Source of the DNA: Asaia prunellae JCM 25354
Lineage (GTDB): Bacteria; Pseudomonadota; Alphaproteobacteria; Acetobacterales; Acetobacteraceae
DNA length: 64,000 bases
Assembly (NCBI RefSeq): GCF_000613885.1
Contig: NZ_BAJV01000017.1
Coordinates: forward strand, 1 to 64,000
Direction of reading: 5' to 3'
Below the pieces are notes generated by a model. That model was not told the DNA's origin, made no database searches, and saw only the letters and a program-made list of their open reading frames with translations. Position numbers and translations under genes: made by a program. Below are positions 29,666 through 38,869 of the stretch, piece after piece; the stretch's first letter is position 1, and every line of letters begins with the position of its first letter.

Positions 29666-30205
29666 TTAGCTTTCTTCACGCTTCAGGGGGAAGGGGGGCA
29701 ACACCTCCAAACCGCCATTCGCACCACAAAGCAGCGTGAATTCACCGCGGATACAGCGCAGGGTTGATCGTATCCGTGCGACGGCATCGGCGTGGAACGC
29801 ATCAAGAGTCAGATGCCAGATGCCTGTTTCTGGATCGATGGCGTAATCAGGAAGGCGTTTCACAGGCGCATGACGTGTCAGATCGATCTGCAGCACGACC
29901 CGCGTTGCGGATAGATGCGGTATTCGCACGATGCCCAGACCGCGTATCTCGATCAGCCCGGCAAGAGCAGGAGCAGGGCGGGCATGTTCCTGTTCCATCA
30001 GAATCTGGTCGTCACCAACAAGCGCAAATCCGGCATCGATCAGACGCAGCAGAAGGCTTGATTTGCCACAACCTGATGGCCCGGTGAGAATTACGCCCAA
30101 CCCCTCCCAACTGGCACAGGAAGCATGGATAGCCGGAACGGGAGCAATATCTTCCATGCATAAGCGATGGGCAGGGTCGGGATTCTGCGATATGCTCTGG
30201 GTCAT
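29666..30205 (-). CDS. hprK: HPr kinase/phosphorylase, short alphaproteobacterial type
   Basis: HprK phosphorylates HPr on serine. Only the C-terminal catalytic domain is present (179 residues against about 310 in Firmicutes), as usual in alphaproteobacteria. Visible parts are the P-loop VILTGPSGCGKSSLLLRLIDAG, the catalytic GDDQ and IEIRGLGIVRIPHL. The start at 30205 is backed by GAGGAG nine bases upstream. The gene heads the rapZ-EIIA-HPr-EI run. Its start codon overlaps the start proposed for the divergent RidA-like gene. Confidence 0.9.
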   Translation of the reverse strand: MTQSISQNPDPAHRLCMEDIAPVPAIHASCASWEGLGVILTGPSGCGKSSLLLRLIDAGFALVGDDQILMEQEHARPAPALAGLIEIRGLGIVRIPHLSATRVVLQIDLTRHAPVKRLPDYAIDPETGIWHLTLDAFHADAVARIRSTLRCIRGEFTLLCGANGGLEVLPPFPLKREES

Positions 30206-30548
30206 GCACGATCACTCCTCATCTTCTTCCCGTCCTGTGCTGCAAGACAGTGTGACCGTTTATGGTGTGACAGGACTTGATGCTGATGGACAGGTGCCGG
30301 AGAGCCTGATCGACGAATGCCAGAACGCTCTGGCCCGTATCCGGGAAATTCTGGCCACTAATGGTCTGGTTCCAGAAGACATCACTCATCTGGCCTATAT
30401 GATTCCCGACAGCAGTATTTTTGTTCCCTGCCAGCGGATCATTGCCGAAGTCCTTGGCCCCGCCTGCCCTGCCATGACGCTACGCGTCAAACCCCATTTC
30501 GATGTGCCGGGGCAGAGACTGGAATTCAATTTTATTGCGATACCGTAG
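30204..30548 (+). CDS. RidA/YjgF-like family protein
   Basis: The 114-residue protein has the YjgF/RidA layout: SVTVYGVTGLDADGQVP near the N-terminus, QCQNAL-type helix DECQNALARIREILATNGLVPEDITHLAYMIPD, and CPAMTLRVKPHFDVPGQRLEFNFIAIP at the end. The conserved catalytic Arg of classical RidA (R-x-x-V-x-V) is not clear, so it may be a divergent member. The start is doubtful: ATG 30204 overlaps the divergent hprK start and has only a weak ribosome-binding site, and an upstream ATG at 30192 is in frame. Confidence 0.65.
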   Translation: MHDHSSSSSRPVLQDSVTVYGVTGLDADGQVPESLIDECQNALARIREILATNGLVPEDITHLAYMIPDSSIFVPCQRIIAEVLGPACPAMTLRVKPHFDVPGQRLEFNFIAIP

Positions 30549-30718
30549 ATTTATGAAGAGGCCTGTTCATCAGCGCCGTGAACGAGGGGGCAACCCCGGT
30601 ATCTGTACGGGAAAGGTTGAAATCTTCTACGCAGGATACGCCTGAATCGGGATGCGCTTCGGGAGTCTGATTCTTCCTGAAAGCCTTCATGAAACCCCTG
30701 GGGTATCCAGGCTTCCCT

Positions 30719-30746
30719 GAGAGAGTATCCGGATGAATACTCTCTC
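30719..30746. terminator. Perfect 10-bp inverted repeat, probable terminator of the M61 peptidase gene
   Basis: GAGAGAGTAT (30719-30728) and ATACTCTCTC (30737-30746) pair perfectly around an 8-base loop, 11 bp beyond the M61 peptidase stop. There is no T tract, so it could also be a protein-binding site or an RNA-stabilising stem. Confidence 0.45.
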
Positions 30747-30756
30747 GCTTGAAGGC

Positions 30757-32732
30757 TTAGTGACGTGCTGAATACAGCGTTGTCAGACGGTCCGGAGTGT
30801 TCTCGATGCGTTCGAGATGGGGGTAGCGCAGGCCATCATAATAAGGGATCGAGACTGTATGATAATGTGATCCGGTCTTGACCAGCAGGGTAATGGGCGT
30901 TTTGTCGCTCCTGGCCGCTTTGACGGCATCGACCAGCCCTTCGGACGTAAAGGTATCGCCATTGACGGCGACAATCACGTCATGAATGGCGAGACCAGCC
31001 TTGTACGCCGGGCTGTCCCAGGCAACTGTGCCAAGTGATCCGTTTTTCTGGTTGATGATTACGCCAAGAGAGAAGCGCAGCGGCAAGCGGTGATAGTTCT
31101 TGCCTGCCTGGGCTTCGAAGGCGTTTTCCTTGTCGGTATAAACTAGCTTGTAACCGCCGGCTTCAAGACCGTTCAGAGGTGCGCGTTTCTGTACTGTGCT
31201 GATACGGTCATGCAGGAACCTGGCCCAGTCATACGGTACTACCTTGTTCAGGGTCAGAACGACATCATCGAATGTATAGGTGCTCACAATGATGCTGCCG
31301 TCATTCGTACCGAAAAACGCCTTGGCAAAATCATCAAGCGATTTTGTGTCATGTGAGAGCTTGCGGATCATCATGTCGGCATCGAGCCAGACCAGCTGAC
31401 CTTCCACGTAATAATCTTCCGAACGCTGGAAATCGCGCCATGAGAGCGGCGAACGCTGGGCGATGATCGGGTCATTGGTGGTGTCGGCTACAGGGCGCCA
31501 GGTACGGCCCGATTGCGCGTCGTAGGTTGCAGCCATGAGTGCAAGGGAGTCGAAGCCCTGTTCCTTCGACACAAGGCCGGAGCGTGCAGCAAGAATGTTA
31601 CCCCAGAACTCGGTCTGCCCTTCATAGACCCAGAGCAGAGAACCGCGCTGCGGGGCATTGAAAGTGGCACCGTACAGATCGGCAGGGCGTCGATATTTGC
31701 CGTTCCAGGAATGGGTATATTCATGCGCCAGCAGGTCGCGCTGCGGGAAGGAATGTTTCCAGTCCGTGAAATAATCCTCACTTACGCTGTCTTCGCTCGA
31801 CTGATGATGCTCCAGACCGATACGGCCCAGCTCATCGGTCAGTGCCATCAGGAAGTCGTAATGCGCGTAATGCTGGGAGCCGAAAGTCAGCAGGGCCTGC
31901 GTGAGAGATTGCGATGAATCTGAAGTTCGGCATCGTCATAGGCCAGATCACCCGGCTTGTCGGCCACCATGTTGAGTGTGACCGGCACGCCGCCCGGTGC
32001 GTTAAGGGCGACCTTTTTGAAATAGGCGCCCGCAAAAATCGGTGAATCGACCAGTGTGTTATAGGGCACGGTACCGAAGGTCAGGGTGTCGCCCACAGCA
32101 GGACCTGTCGGGCGCAGAGCCGTGGCTGCCTGCCAGCCATGAGGCAGCTTCACGCTCGCTTGGACAGGAATATTGCGTGAGTAGTAACCGGCTGGATAGA
32201 GGGAGACCTCGTTCCACTGCACGTTCACGATATGAGGTGTCATGACAACGCGCCCCTCATTATCGGTCACGGGCGAAAGCAGATTGAAATCGACATCAAT
32301 CTGGGTCTGCGCCTTTGTAACAGGAACATGGAAGGCAAAGACATCCACCGGGTCACGCAGCCAGGAAAGGGGTTTGCCTTCAGAGGTAATCTTCAGGCCG
32401 CCCAGCTGGGTAATAGTGCCTTCGGGTGCATGGCCTCCCGGAATCCATTTCGGATAGAGAAGAACGAGATCGCCTGCTTCACGCGCCGATTGTGGCACGG
32501 GCAGGGTTTCATGCATGGTCATGACGTGATGGGCAAGGTCGGTCGCATTGACGCTGAGCTTGAGCGTACCTGGAAAAGCGACGTCCTTGGCCTGAGGGAG
32601 TGGTGAGGGAAGCGGCGTCGCTTCGGGCTGGGGCTGATCATGTTGAGGCTGGGCAGCCAGCGCAGGCAGAACGCGCGTGCCCAGTAACAGGACGGTCAGG
32701 AATGTGCCGGCGCGGAAGAGACGGATAGTCAA
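30757..32732 (-). CDS. M61-family metallopeptidase with PDZ domain (frameshifted)
   Basis: This exported glycyl-aminopeptidase-like protein has about 658 residues. A signal peptide (LFRAGTFLTVLLLGTRVLPALA) precedes the N-terminal beta domain. The zinc site is LLAHEYTHSWNGKYRRP (HExxH) with the downstream Glu in VYEGQTEFWG. A C-terminal PDZ domain (SLGTVAWDSPAYKAGLAIHDVIVAVNG) follows. The frame changes near 31900-31910; one added base joins LQIHRNL to TQALLTFGSQHYAHYDFLMAL. The start is taken as the TTG at 32732, with CGGAG ten bases upstream. Confidence 0.85.
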
Positions 32733-32859
32733 GCGGGGGTACTCCGAGAGAGGTTCGGGCTGGATCAATACATTAACAGAACGGAAACAGACCCGCGTGA
32801 CAACCCGTAACGAAGGTTTTATTGCGATGAAGGACAGGCTCTTTGTGATGTCAGGGAGA

Positions 32860-35800
32860 TCAGGAGCCTGCGACCAGAGCAAGATCGGCACCGATGGCAG
32901 CATGATTGAAGGTTGTGACCACCTCGCTCAGTAACCATTCGGGCTGTACTGTATCAAGATCGTAAACAGGCACGACCCGGCCTTCACGCGCCGTGATGGT
33001 CAGAGCCGCCTGTTCTGCTGTTTCGGCACCACGCTGGATCAGCATGACGTCGCATTCTGGCAGGGCGCCCGGATTGACGCGGGTGATCAGATTGGCAAGC
33101 TGACGTGACACCTGGCGTAGCCATTCAACCGCCGGATCAGGGGCAAGGACCAGAACCGAATTGCCGGTACCAAGAGCCAGACCCACGGCATGAAGCAAAG
33201 CTGGCCAGCTCTCACAGGCGCAAAGTACGATTCCCTTGGGGCGCAGGGTGTAGCGGTTCGTTTCGCCGGATATGGCAGGCAGGTCGAGGCTGAGTCCGCA
33301 CAGGCCATGAGCAATGACAGCGCGTACCTTCCGTGCCGAGGGCGGGTCACGTGGTTCGAGAAAGGCCAGAAACGCGCGTGCGGCTGATGGTACGGGGGCT
33401 GTTGTTTCTGCCGTGAGCGGGCAGGGTGCCCCATGCATCAGACGCGGCAGAAGAAGAGGCCCGCCCAGCTTGGGCCCCGATCCGGAAAGCCCATGCCCTC
33501 CGAAGGGCTGCATTCCCACAGTCGCGCCGATGATCGGACGATTGACATAGATATTACCTGCCGAATGCGGGCGCAGGCGCGTTCCACCGTGTCACGCAAA
33601 TGGCTTTGTACGCCAAAAGTGAGCGCGTAGCCGGTAGCGTTCAGAGCATCGATAACCCCGTCGAGTTCGTGGCGGGCATAGCGCCTGATATGCAGAACCG
33701 GTCCGAAAACCTCGGGGCCGATATCGGCCACACGCCCTATTTCGATCAGGGTTGGCGCCACGAAATGGCCATTCAGGGTCTCGGCCTGCAGATCTGGCTG
33801 CCAGACACGATAACCCGCTCGTCTCATACGATCGACATGGTCTTCGATACGGGTTCGGGCGGCAGCCGAGATAACCGGTCCTATATCGCATTTCAGCTGA
33901 TCAGGGGCGCCTACATGGCGTGCGCTGATGGCTGACTGGAGCGCCTGGATCAGTGCATCTGCTCCCTCTTCCTGCACCAGAAGCACACGAAGCGAGGCAC
34001 TGCGCTGACCTGCGCTGTCAAAAGCGGAAACCAGAATATCGGGAACGACTTGTTGTGGCGAAACCGTGCTGTCCACCAGCATGGCATTCTGCCCGCTTGT
34101 ATCAGCAAGAAGAGGGACGGGCTGACCAGTGCGTCCTGTACGGCCAAGCAATTCACGCTGATGGTTTTTGCGACTGCAGTCGAGCCGGTAAATAATACGC
34201 CATCGATACGGGAATCAGCTACGAGAGAGGCACCGACATTGCCTTCGCCGGGCAGAAGCTGAAGGGCCCTTGCCGGGAGACCGGTTTCGAGAAACAGCGT
34301 GACGAGATGGGCGGCAATCAATGGTGTTTCTTCTGCTGGCTTGGCGATCACGGCATTGCCAGCAGCAAGAGCGACAGCAATCTGGCCGATGAAGCTTGCC
34401 AGAGGAAAATTCCAGGGGCTGATGCACAGGATTGTCCCGAGTGGTGCACCGATCAGCCCCGTTTCCGAAAGGGTACGAAGCCGGGAGGCGTAGTAACGCA
34501 ACAAATCAATTGCCTCGCGCAATTCGTTACATGCACCGGCGAGAGATTTGCCTCCTTCACGTATCAGAAGCGCGAGAAGAGGATTCTGATCCTGTTCCAG
34601 TGTTTCAGCCAGGCGATCGAGCTGAATGGCACGGTCCTCGGCTGACATACGCCGCCAGATCTGATCAGTCTCGGCAGCGTTGAGCGCAGCATCGATATCG
34701 CGCGGTCGGGCATAATGCGTGATGCCCACCTGATCGGTATGGTTGGCGGGATTACGAATTGGATGTGAGCGCCCTTCTACCCTGGGCATGGCTGGTCCCA
34801 TGGGGCCAGCCTGAAACGCATGCAATGTGTCGGGCAGGGTCGTGGCGAAGAAATTCAGGGTCAGATCATCATTCAGATCAGGCGCGTGTGCCTTCTGGCG
34901 TTCCGGTAGCGTCAGATCGCAGGGTAGGGAGATGGTGGTATTGGGCATACCATGCGGGAGAAAGCTGCGTGTCTGGTTGACCGGATCCGCAATCAGTTCG
35001 TCCAGGGTCACGGATCCGTTCGCGGCCTGATTGAGGAAGGACGAAGGGGAGCCAGCTTCGATCAGACGTCGTATGAGAAAAGGTGCAAACTGGTGATCAG
35101 CGCCTATCGGCATCAGGACACGGCATTGAGCGATGCGCATATGTGGCTGAACGAGCGGTGCATACAGCGTTTCGCCCATACCATGTCGACAGCCGAATTC
35201 ATACAGGTCGGGCTTCCAGGGAGATGCCAGCGTCTGGATCGTAGCAATGCTGCGTGCGTTATGGGTGGCGAACTGGGGGTAAAGCGCATCAGGGGCTTCT
35301 AGCGCTCGTCTGGCGCAGGCGATGAAGCTGACATCACTGTGGCATTTGCGTGTGAATACCGGATAATCGCGCGCTGCTTGCGCCTGGCTTTGCCGGATTT
35401 CCTTCTCCCAGTAATCGCCTTTTACCAGACGCAATGTGATGCGTCGGTCGGTCTCAAGACTAAGTGTTATCAGATGATCGATCAGGGGAAGCGCACGCTT
35501 GTCATAGGCCTGGACCGTAAAGCCAAGCCCATTCCAGCCGTTCAGCTCGGGCATGTGACACAAAGCGTCGAACAGATCGAGGCTCAGGCCGAGCGTATCG
35601 CTGGTCTCGGCATCAAAAACCAGCTGGATATTGCCGCTCTTGGCGCGCAAGGCGAGTTCGACGAGAAAAGGCTGAAGCCTGCTCATTACCTGCGCTGTCT
35701 GGCTGCGTTCGAAGCGCGGATGCAGAGCGGAGAGCCTGAGTGACAGGGAGGGGCGATCATAGAGTGCCACGCCCCGGGCATGCCGTCCCAGGGACTCGAT

Positions 35801-36469
35801 CATTGCCATAACCTCGCGCCCCGCACGATCGGCTTCTTCGGTTGTCAGGGCCGTTTCATGCAGGGCAGCAAAGGCGAGTGAAAATCCTTTCTCTTCGGCC
35901 TTTCGGCTGCGTCTGAGCGCCTGGGAAAGGGTCTCGGCCAGTACAAACTGACTGCCCATCATGGTAATGGCGCGCTCGACCCCATGGCGGATGAAAGGTG
36001 CGCCACTTTTCATGGCGAGGCGGCGCAGCCCTCCTGTCAGATTGTGCAGGCGGGATGAGGTGGACATGGCCCAGCTCGCGGCGTTGAGAAAGAAAGGGTG
36101 GTCTTGCCCGCCATGCTGCAGCCAGGCGCCCTGACTGATCTGATCGCGAATTACTGTGTCGCGTGTGGCCGAATCGGGGATGCGTAACAAGGTTCCGGCG
36201 AGGCAGAACAGGGCTTTCCCTTCAGGCGAAGTAAGAGGAAAAGCCTGAACCATGCTTTCCACGCCGTTCCTGTCGTCATGATGACGCAGATGAGTGGCCA
36301 GAAAGCGCGCCTGCTGCTCTATCTGTTCCAGAAACGGCTCACCCAGAGTTGCGCTGACCAGCAGGGCAGCAAGTGCCTCGGCTTCCGGCAGACGGTTCGC
36401 GCGGGTGATTGCTTCCCGCGACGGGGAAAGCCCTGCCATTGAGGGAAGGAAGCAGGAAAACGGTGTCAT
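32860..36469 (-). CDS. putA: PutA proline dehydrogenase / P5C dehydrogenase fusion (frameshifted, odd active site)
   Basis: PutA oxidises proline to glutamate in two steps. The proline dehydrogenase barrel is well kept: [52 protein letters not shown] and the substrate Args in [15 protein letters not shown]. The aldehyde dehydrogenase half has [44 protein letters not shown] and [19 protein letters not shown]. Where the family usually has ETGGQN and GQRCSALR, this protein has DTSGQN and GQRSASLR, so the general-base Glu and nucleophilic Cys are both missing. Frames break near 34155 and 33570-33580. There is no N-terminal DNA-binding domain. Span corresponds to about 1,203 residues. Confidence 0.92.
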
Positions 36470-36606
36470 GCTGTCTCAGTCACGCAGGAACCTAAAAAGA
36501 CAGATTAGGCGAGGGTTTGGATGGCGAAAACCCTTTGCGTTCTTCTCTGGTCGTTACGTCTGAGTCATGTGCGATCCTGTCGCCTGATCCCGAGGGAAGA
36601 AGGTAT

Positions 36607-36632
36607 GAAAAAAGGGGCATTCAGGCCCCTTT
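36607..36632 (-). terminator. Intrinsic terminator of the monooxygenase gene
   Basis: Read on the minus strand, AAAGGGGC, a six-base loop and GCCCCTTT form an 8-bp stem that runs into T6. It lies about 50 bp after the stop of the antibiotic-biosynthesis-monooxygenase-like gene. Confidence 0.8.
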
Positions 36633-36683
36633 CGCCAATGCCGTTTACCCCTGTTGCCAGGCGGAGGGTACAGCCCCTCTATC

Positions 36684-36986
36684 TCAGGGATGCTGATGGG
36701 TGAAAAAGCGGACATTGCGCTCCTCGATCTTGAGATCGCGAAGAGCAGCAGCGAATTTCTCGAAATGGGGTGTCTTGAGGTGGGCATCAAAAGCAGGTCG
36801 GCCCGTATAGACTTCGTGCAGGACAATAATATCCGAGGCATCCTGCTGGGTGAGTACGTCAAAGGTCAGACAGCCTTCTTCATCAGCCAGTGAACGATCG
36901 CTGTCATAGCGACATATTTCCAGAAAGGCCTCGAAGCTCTCGGCGGGAGCCGCAAATTCTGCGATGACCGTGAAATGCTGTGACAT
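36684..36986 (-). CDS. Antibiotic biosynthesis monooxygenase-domain protein (YgiN-like)
   Basis: The 100-residue ferredoxin-fold protein reads HFTVIAEFAAPAESFEAFLEI, DEEGCLTFDVLTQQDASDIIVLHEVYTGRPAFDAHLKTPHFEKFAAAL. This is the ABM dimeric alpha-beta barrel pattern of quinol or small-molecule monooxygenases. The start at 36986 is preceded by AGAGGG. It is a single-gene unit with its own terminator, divergent from the glycine riboswitch and gcv operon. The substrate is unknown. Confidence 0.85.
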   Translation of the reverse strand: MSQHFTVIAEFAAPAESFEAFLEICRYDSDRSLADEEGCLTFDVLTQQDASDIIVLHEVYTGRPAFDAHLKTPHFEKFAAALRDLKIEERNVRFFTHQHP

Positions 36987-37055
36987 GACTTCAAATCCCT
37001 CTCGTTTCCTGAATTGACTTTTCAGCCCTAATCCTGCGAAGAGTAAACACCGATT

Positions 37056-37218
37056 CACGGGAGAGACCGGACACTTTTCCGGCGCCGAAGGAGCAACCGC
37101 CCCGGAAACTCTCAGGCAAAAGGACCGCGATCGGCTGGAACTTCTGGAGAGAGGCATTCCCGTGGGATGTCCGCCGACGGGATAGCGATCTCAGGCAAAG
37201 GTGACAGAAGGGGCGACG
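37056..37218 (+). ncRNA. Tandem glycine riboswitch
   Basis: Two aptamer-like halves follow each other. The first has CGGGAGAGACCGG, GCCGAAGGAGCAA and CTCTCAGGCAAAAGGACC. The second has CTGGAGAGAGG, GCCGACGGGATAGCG and TCTCAGGCAAAGGTGACAG. These are the conserved blocks of the gcvT element. It ends about 40 bp before gcvT and should switch on gcvT-gcvH(-gcvP) when glycine is plentiful. Confidence 0.93.
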
Positions 37219-37255
37219 ATTTTTCTCGCTTCCTGTTTCCGGGGGATTCTGTCCT

Positions 37256-38389
37256 ATGTCCGACGCGCTTCTTTTCACGCCGCTGAATGCCCTGCATCTT
37301 GAACTCGGGGCGCGTATGGTGCCGTTCGCGGGCTATTCCATGCCTCTGCAATATCCGGCCGGGCTGATGACCGAGCACCTGCATACGCGCGGCAAGGCCG
37401 GGCTGTTCGATGTGTCCCATATGGGTCAGCTGCGCGTCACGTCGCGCACAGCCACGCTCGAAGACGCCGCTCTGGCGCTGGAATCCCTCATCCCTGTCGA
37501 TCTGGCCGGGCTCGGCGTCAACCGCCAGCGTTACGGCTTCCTGACCAATGAGAAGGGCGGCATTCGCGACGATCTGATGGTCGCCAATATGGGTGACTGG
37601 CTGTTTGTGGTCGTCAATGCCTCCTGCAAGGCAGCCGATACCGCCCTGATGCAGGCAGAGCTTGGTGATCGCATCGTGATTGAGACCCTTGCTGACCGTG
37701 CGCTCCTTGCCCTGCAAGGCCCGGAAGCCGTGCATGTTCTGGCTGATCTCTGCCCCGAAGCGGAAGCCATGCGTTTCATGGATGCGATCGAGGCCGATGT
37801 GGACGGCGTGCGTTGCACGGTCACGCGTTCGGGTTATACGGGCGAAGATGGTTTTGAAATCGGCATTCCGGCCGAGCACGCCGAGCAGATTGCCCGTGCC
37901 CTGCTGGCCGATGAACGTGTATTGCCGATCGGGCTGGGTGCCCGCGACAGCCTGCGTCTGGAATCAGGATTGTGCCTCTACGGTAATGATCTGGATGAAA
38001 CTACGACCCCGGTTGAGGCGGCGCTTACCTGGGCCATGCAGAAAAGCCGTCGTGAAGGCGGTGTCCGTGCAGGTGGCTATCCGGGTGCAGAAATCATTAT
38101 GGGACAGGCCCGTGATGGCGTGTCACGTCTGCGTGTAGGGCTTGCTGCTGAAGGTCGGGCGCCCATACGTGGTGGTACAGAGCTTTTTGCCGATGCCAAG
38201 GGCACGCAGAAAGTCGGTGTGGTCACTTCTGGCGCCTTCGGCCCCAGCGTGAATGCTCCTGTCGCCATGGGCTATGTGGCCACCGCTCATGCCGCCATCG
38301 GTACCGTTCTTTACGGCGCGCTGCGCGGCAAGTTCGTGCCGGTTCAGGTGCGCGCCCTGCCTTTCGTTCCTCCTGGTTTCAAACGCTGA
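37256..38389 (+). CDS. gcvT: Glycine cleavage T protein (aminomethyltransferase)
   Basis: GcvT moves the methylene unit from the lipoyl arm of GcvH to tetrahydrofolate, releasing ammonia. The 377-residue protein shows MVPFAGYSMPLQYPAG, GLFDVSHMGQ, GYTGEDGFEI, GLGARDSLRLESGLCLYGNDLDE and a C-terminal GKFVPVQVRALPFVP. The frame is intact. It is first in the operon after the glycine riboswitch, 28 bp before gcvH. Confidence 0.96.
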   Translation: MSDALLFTPLNALHLELGARMVPFAGYSMPLQYPAGLMTEHLHTRGKAGLFDVSHMGQLRVTSRTATLEDAALALESLIPVDLAGLGVNRQRYGFLTNEKGGIRDDLMVANMGDWLFVVVNASCKAADTALMQAELGDRIVIETLADRALLALQGPEAVHVLADLCPEAEAMRFMDAIEADVDGVRCTVTRSGYTGEDGFEIGIPAEHAEQIARALLADERVLPIGLGARDSLRLESGLCLYGNDLDETTTPVEAALTWAMQKSRREGGVRAGGYPGAEIIMGQARDGVSRLRVGLAAEGRAPIRGGTELFADAKGTQKVGVVTSGAFGPSVNAPVAMGYVATAHAAIGTVLYGALRGKFVPVQVRALPFVPPGFKR

Positions 38390-38417
38390 AAACCATCTCA
38401 CAGAGAAAGACCTCGTC

Positions 38418-38783
38418 ATGAGCACCACCTATTATACCCCGTCCCATGAATGGATCCGTCTTGAAGGCGAGATCGCGACCGTCGGCATCACCGGTCACGC
38501 TGCCGAAGAGCTGGGCGAGCTGGTTTTTGTCGAAGCCAAGGACGAGGGCACTGAAGTCGCCCAGGGCGATGCCGCTGCCGTAGTCGAATCCGTGAAAGCA
38601 GCTTCCGATATCTATGCGCCGGTGAGCGGCGTTCTGGCCGGTTTCAATGCCCGTCTGAGCGATGAGCCGACACTGGTGGGTGCCGATCCGGAAGGTGACG
38701 GCTGGATCTTCAAGCTGCGTGTCACCGATTCTGCCCAGCTCGAAGCCCTGCTTGATGCCGAGGCGTACAAGGCTTCTCTCTGA
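38418..38783 (+). CDS. gcvH: Glycine cleavage H protein
   Basis: GcvH carries the lipoyl group between the P, T and L proteins. The 121-residue protein has HEWIRLEGEIATVGITGHAAEELGELVFVE and the lipoylated Lys in VVESVKAASDIYAPVSG. The C-terminal part reads NARLSDEPTLVGADPEGDGWIFKL. The start at 38418 matches the family N-terminus. Confidence 0.96.
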   Translation: MSTTYYTPSHEWIRLEGEIATVGITGHAAEELGELVFVEAKDEGTEVAQGDAAAVVESVKAASDIYAPVSGVLAGFNARLSDEPTLVGADPEGDGWIFKLRVTDSAQLEALLDAEAYKASL

Positions 38784-38793
38784 ATCTGACCGA

Positions 38794-38828
38794 CAAAGGT
38801 GGCATATTGTGCCGCCTTTGCTTTCTTG
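38794..38828 (+). terminator. Hairpin between gcvH and gcvP
   Basis: CAAAGGTGGCA (38794-38804) pairs with TGCCGCCTTTG (38810-38820), 10 of 11 positions plus one G-U, with a five-base loop. CTTTCTTG follows. It could lower gcvP transcription relative to gcvTH or act as a partial terminator. Confidence 0.5.
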
Positions 38829-38869
38829 ACCCGTGACCGACCCCGTTCCCGACGAGGATTTGCCGAGAC

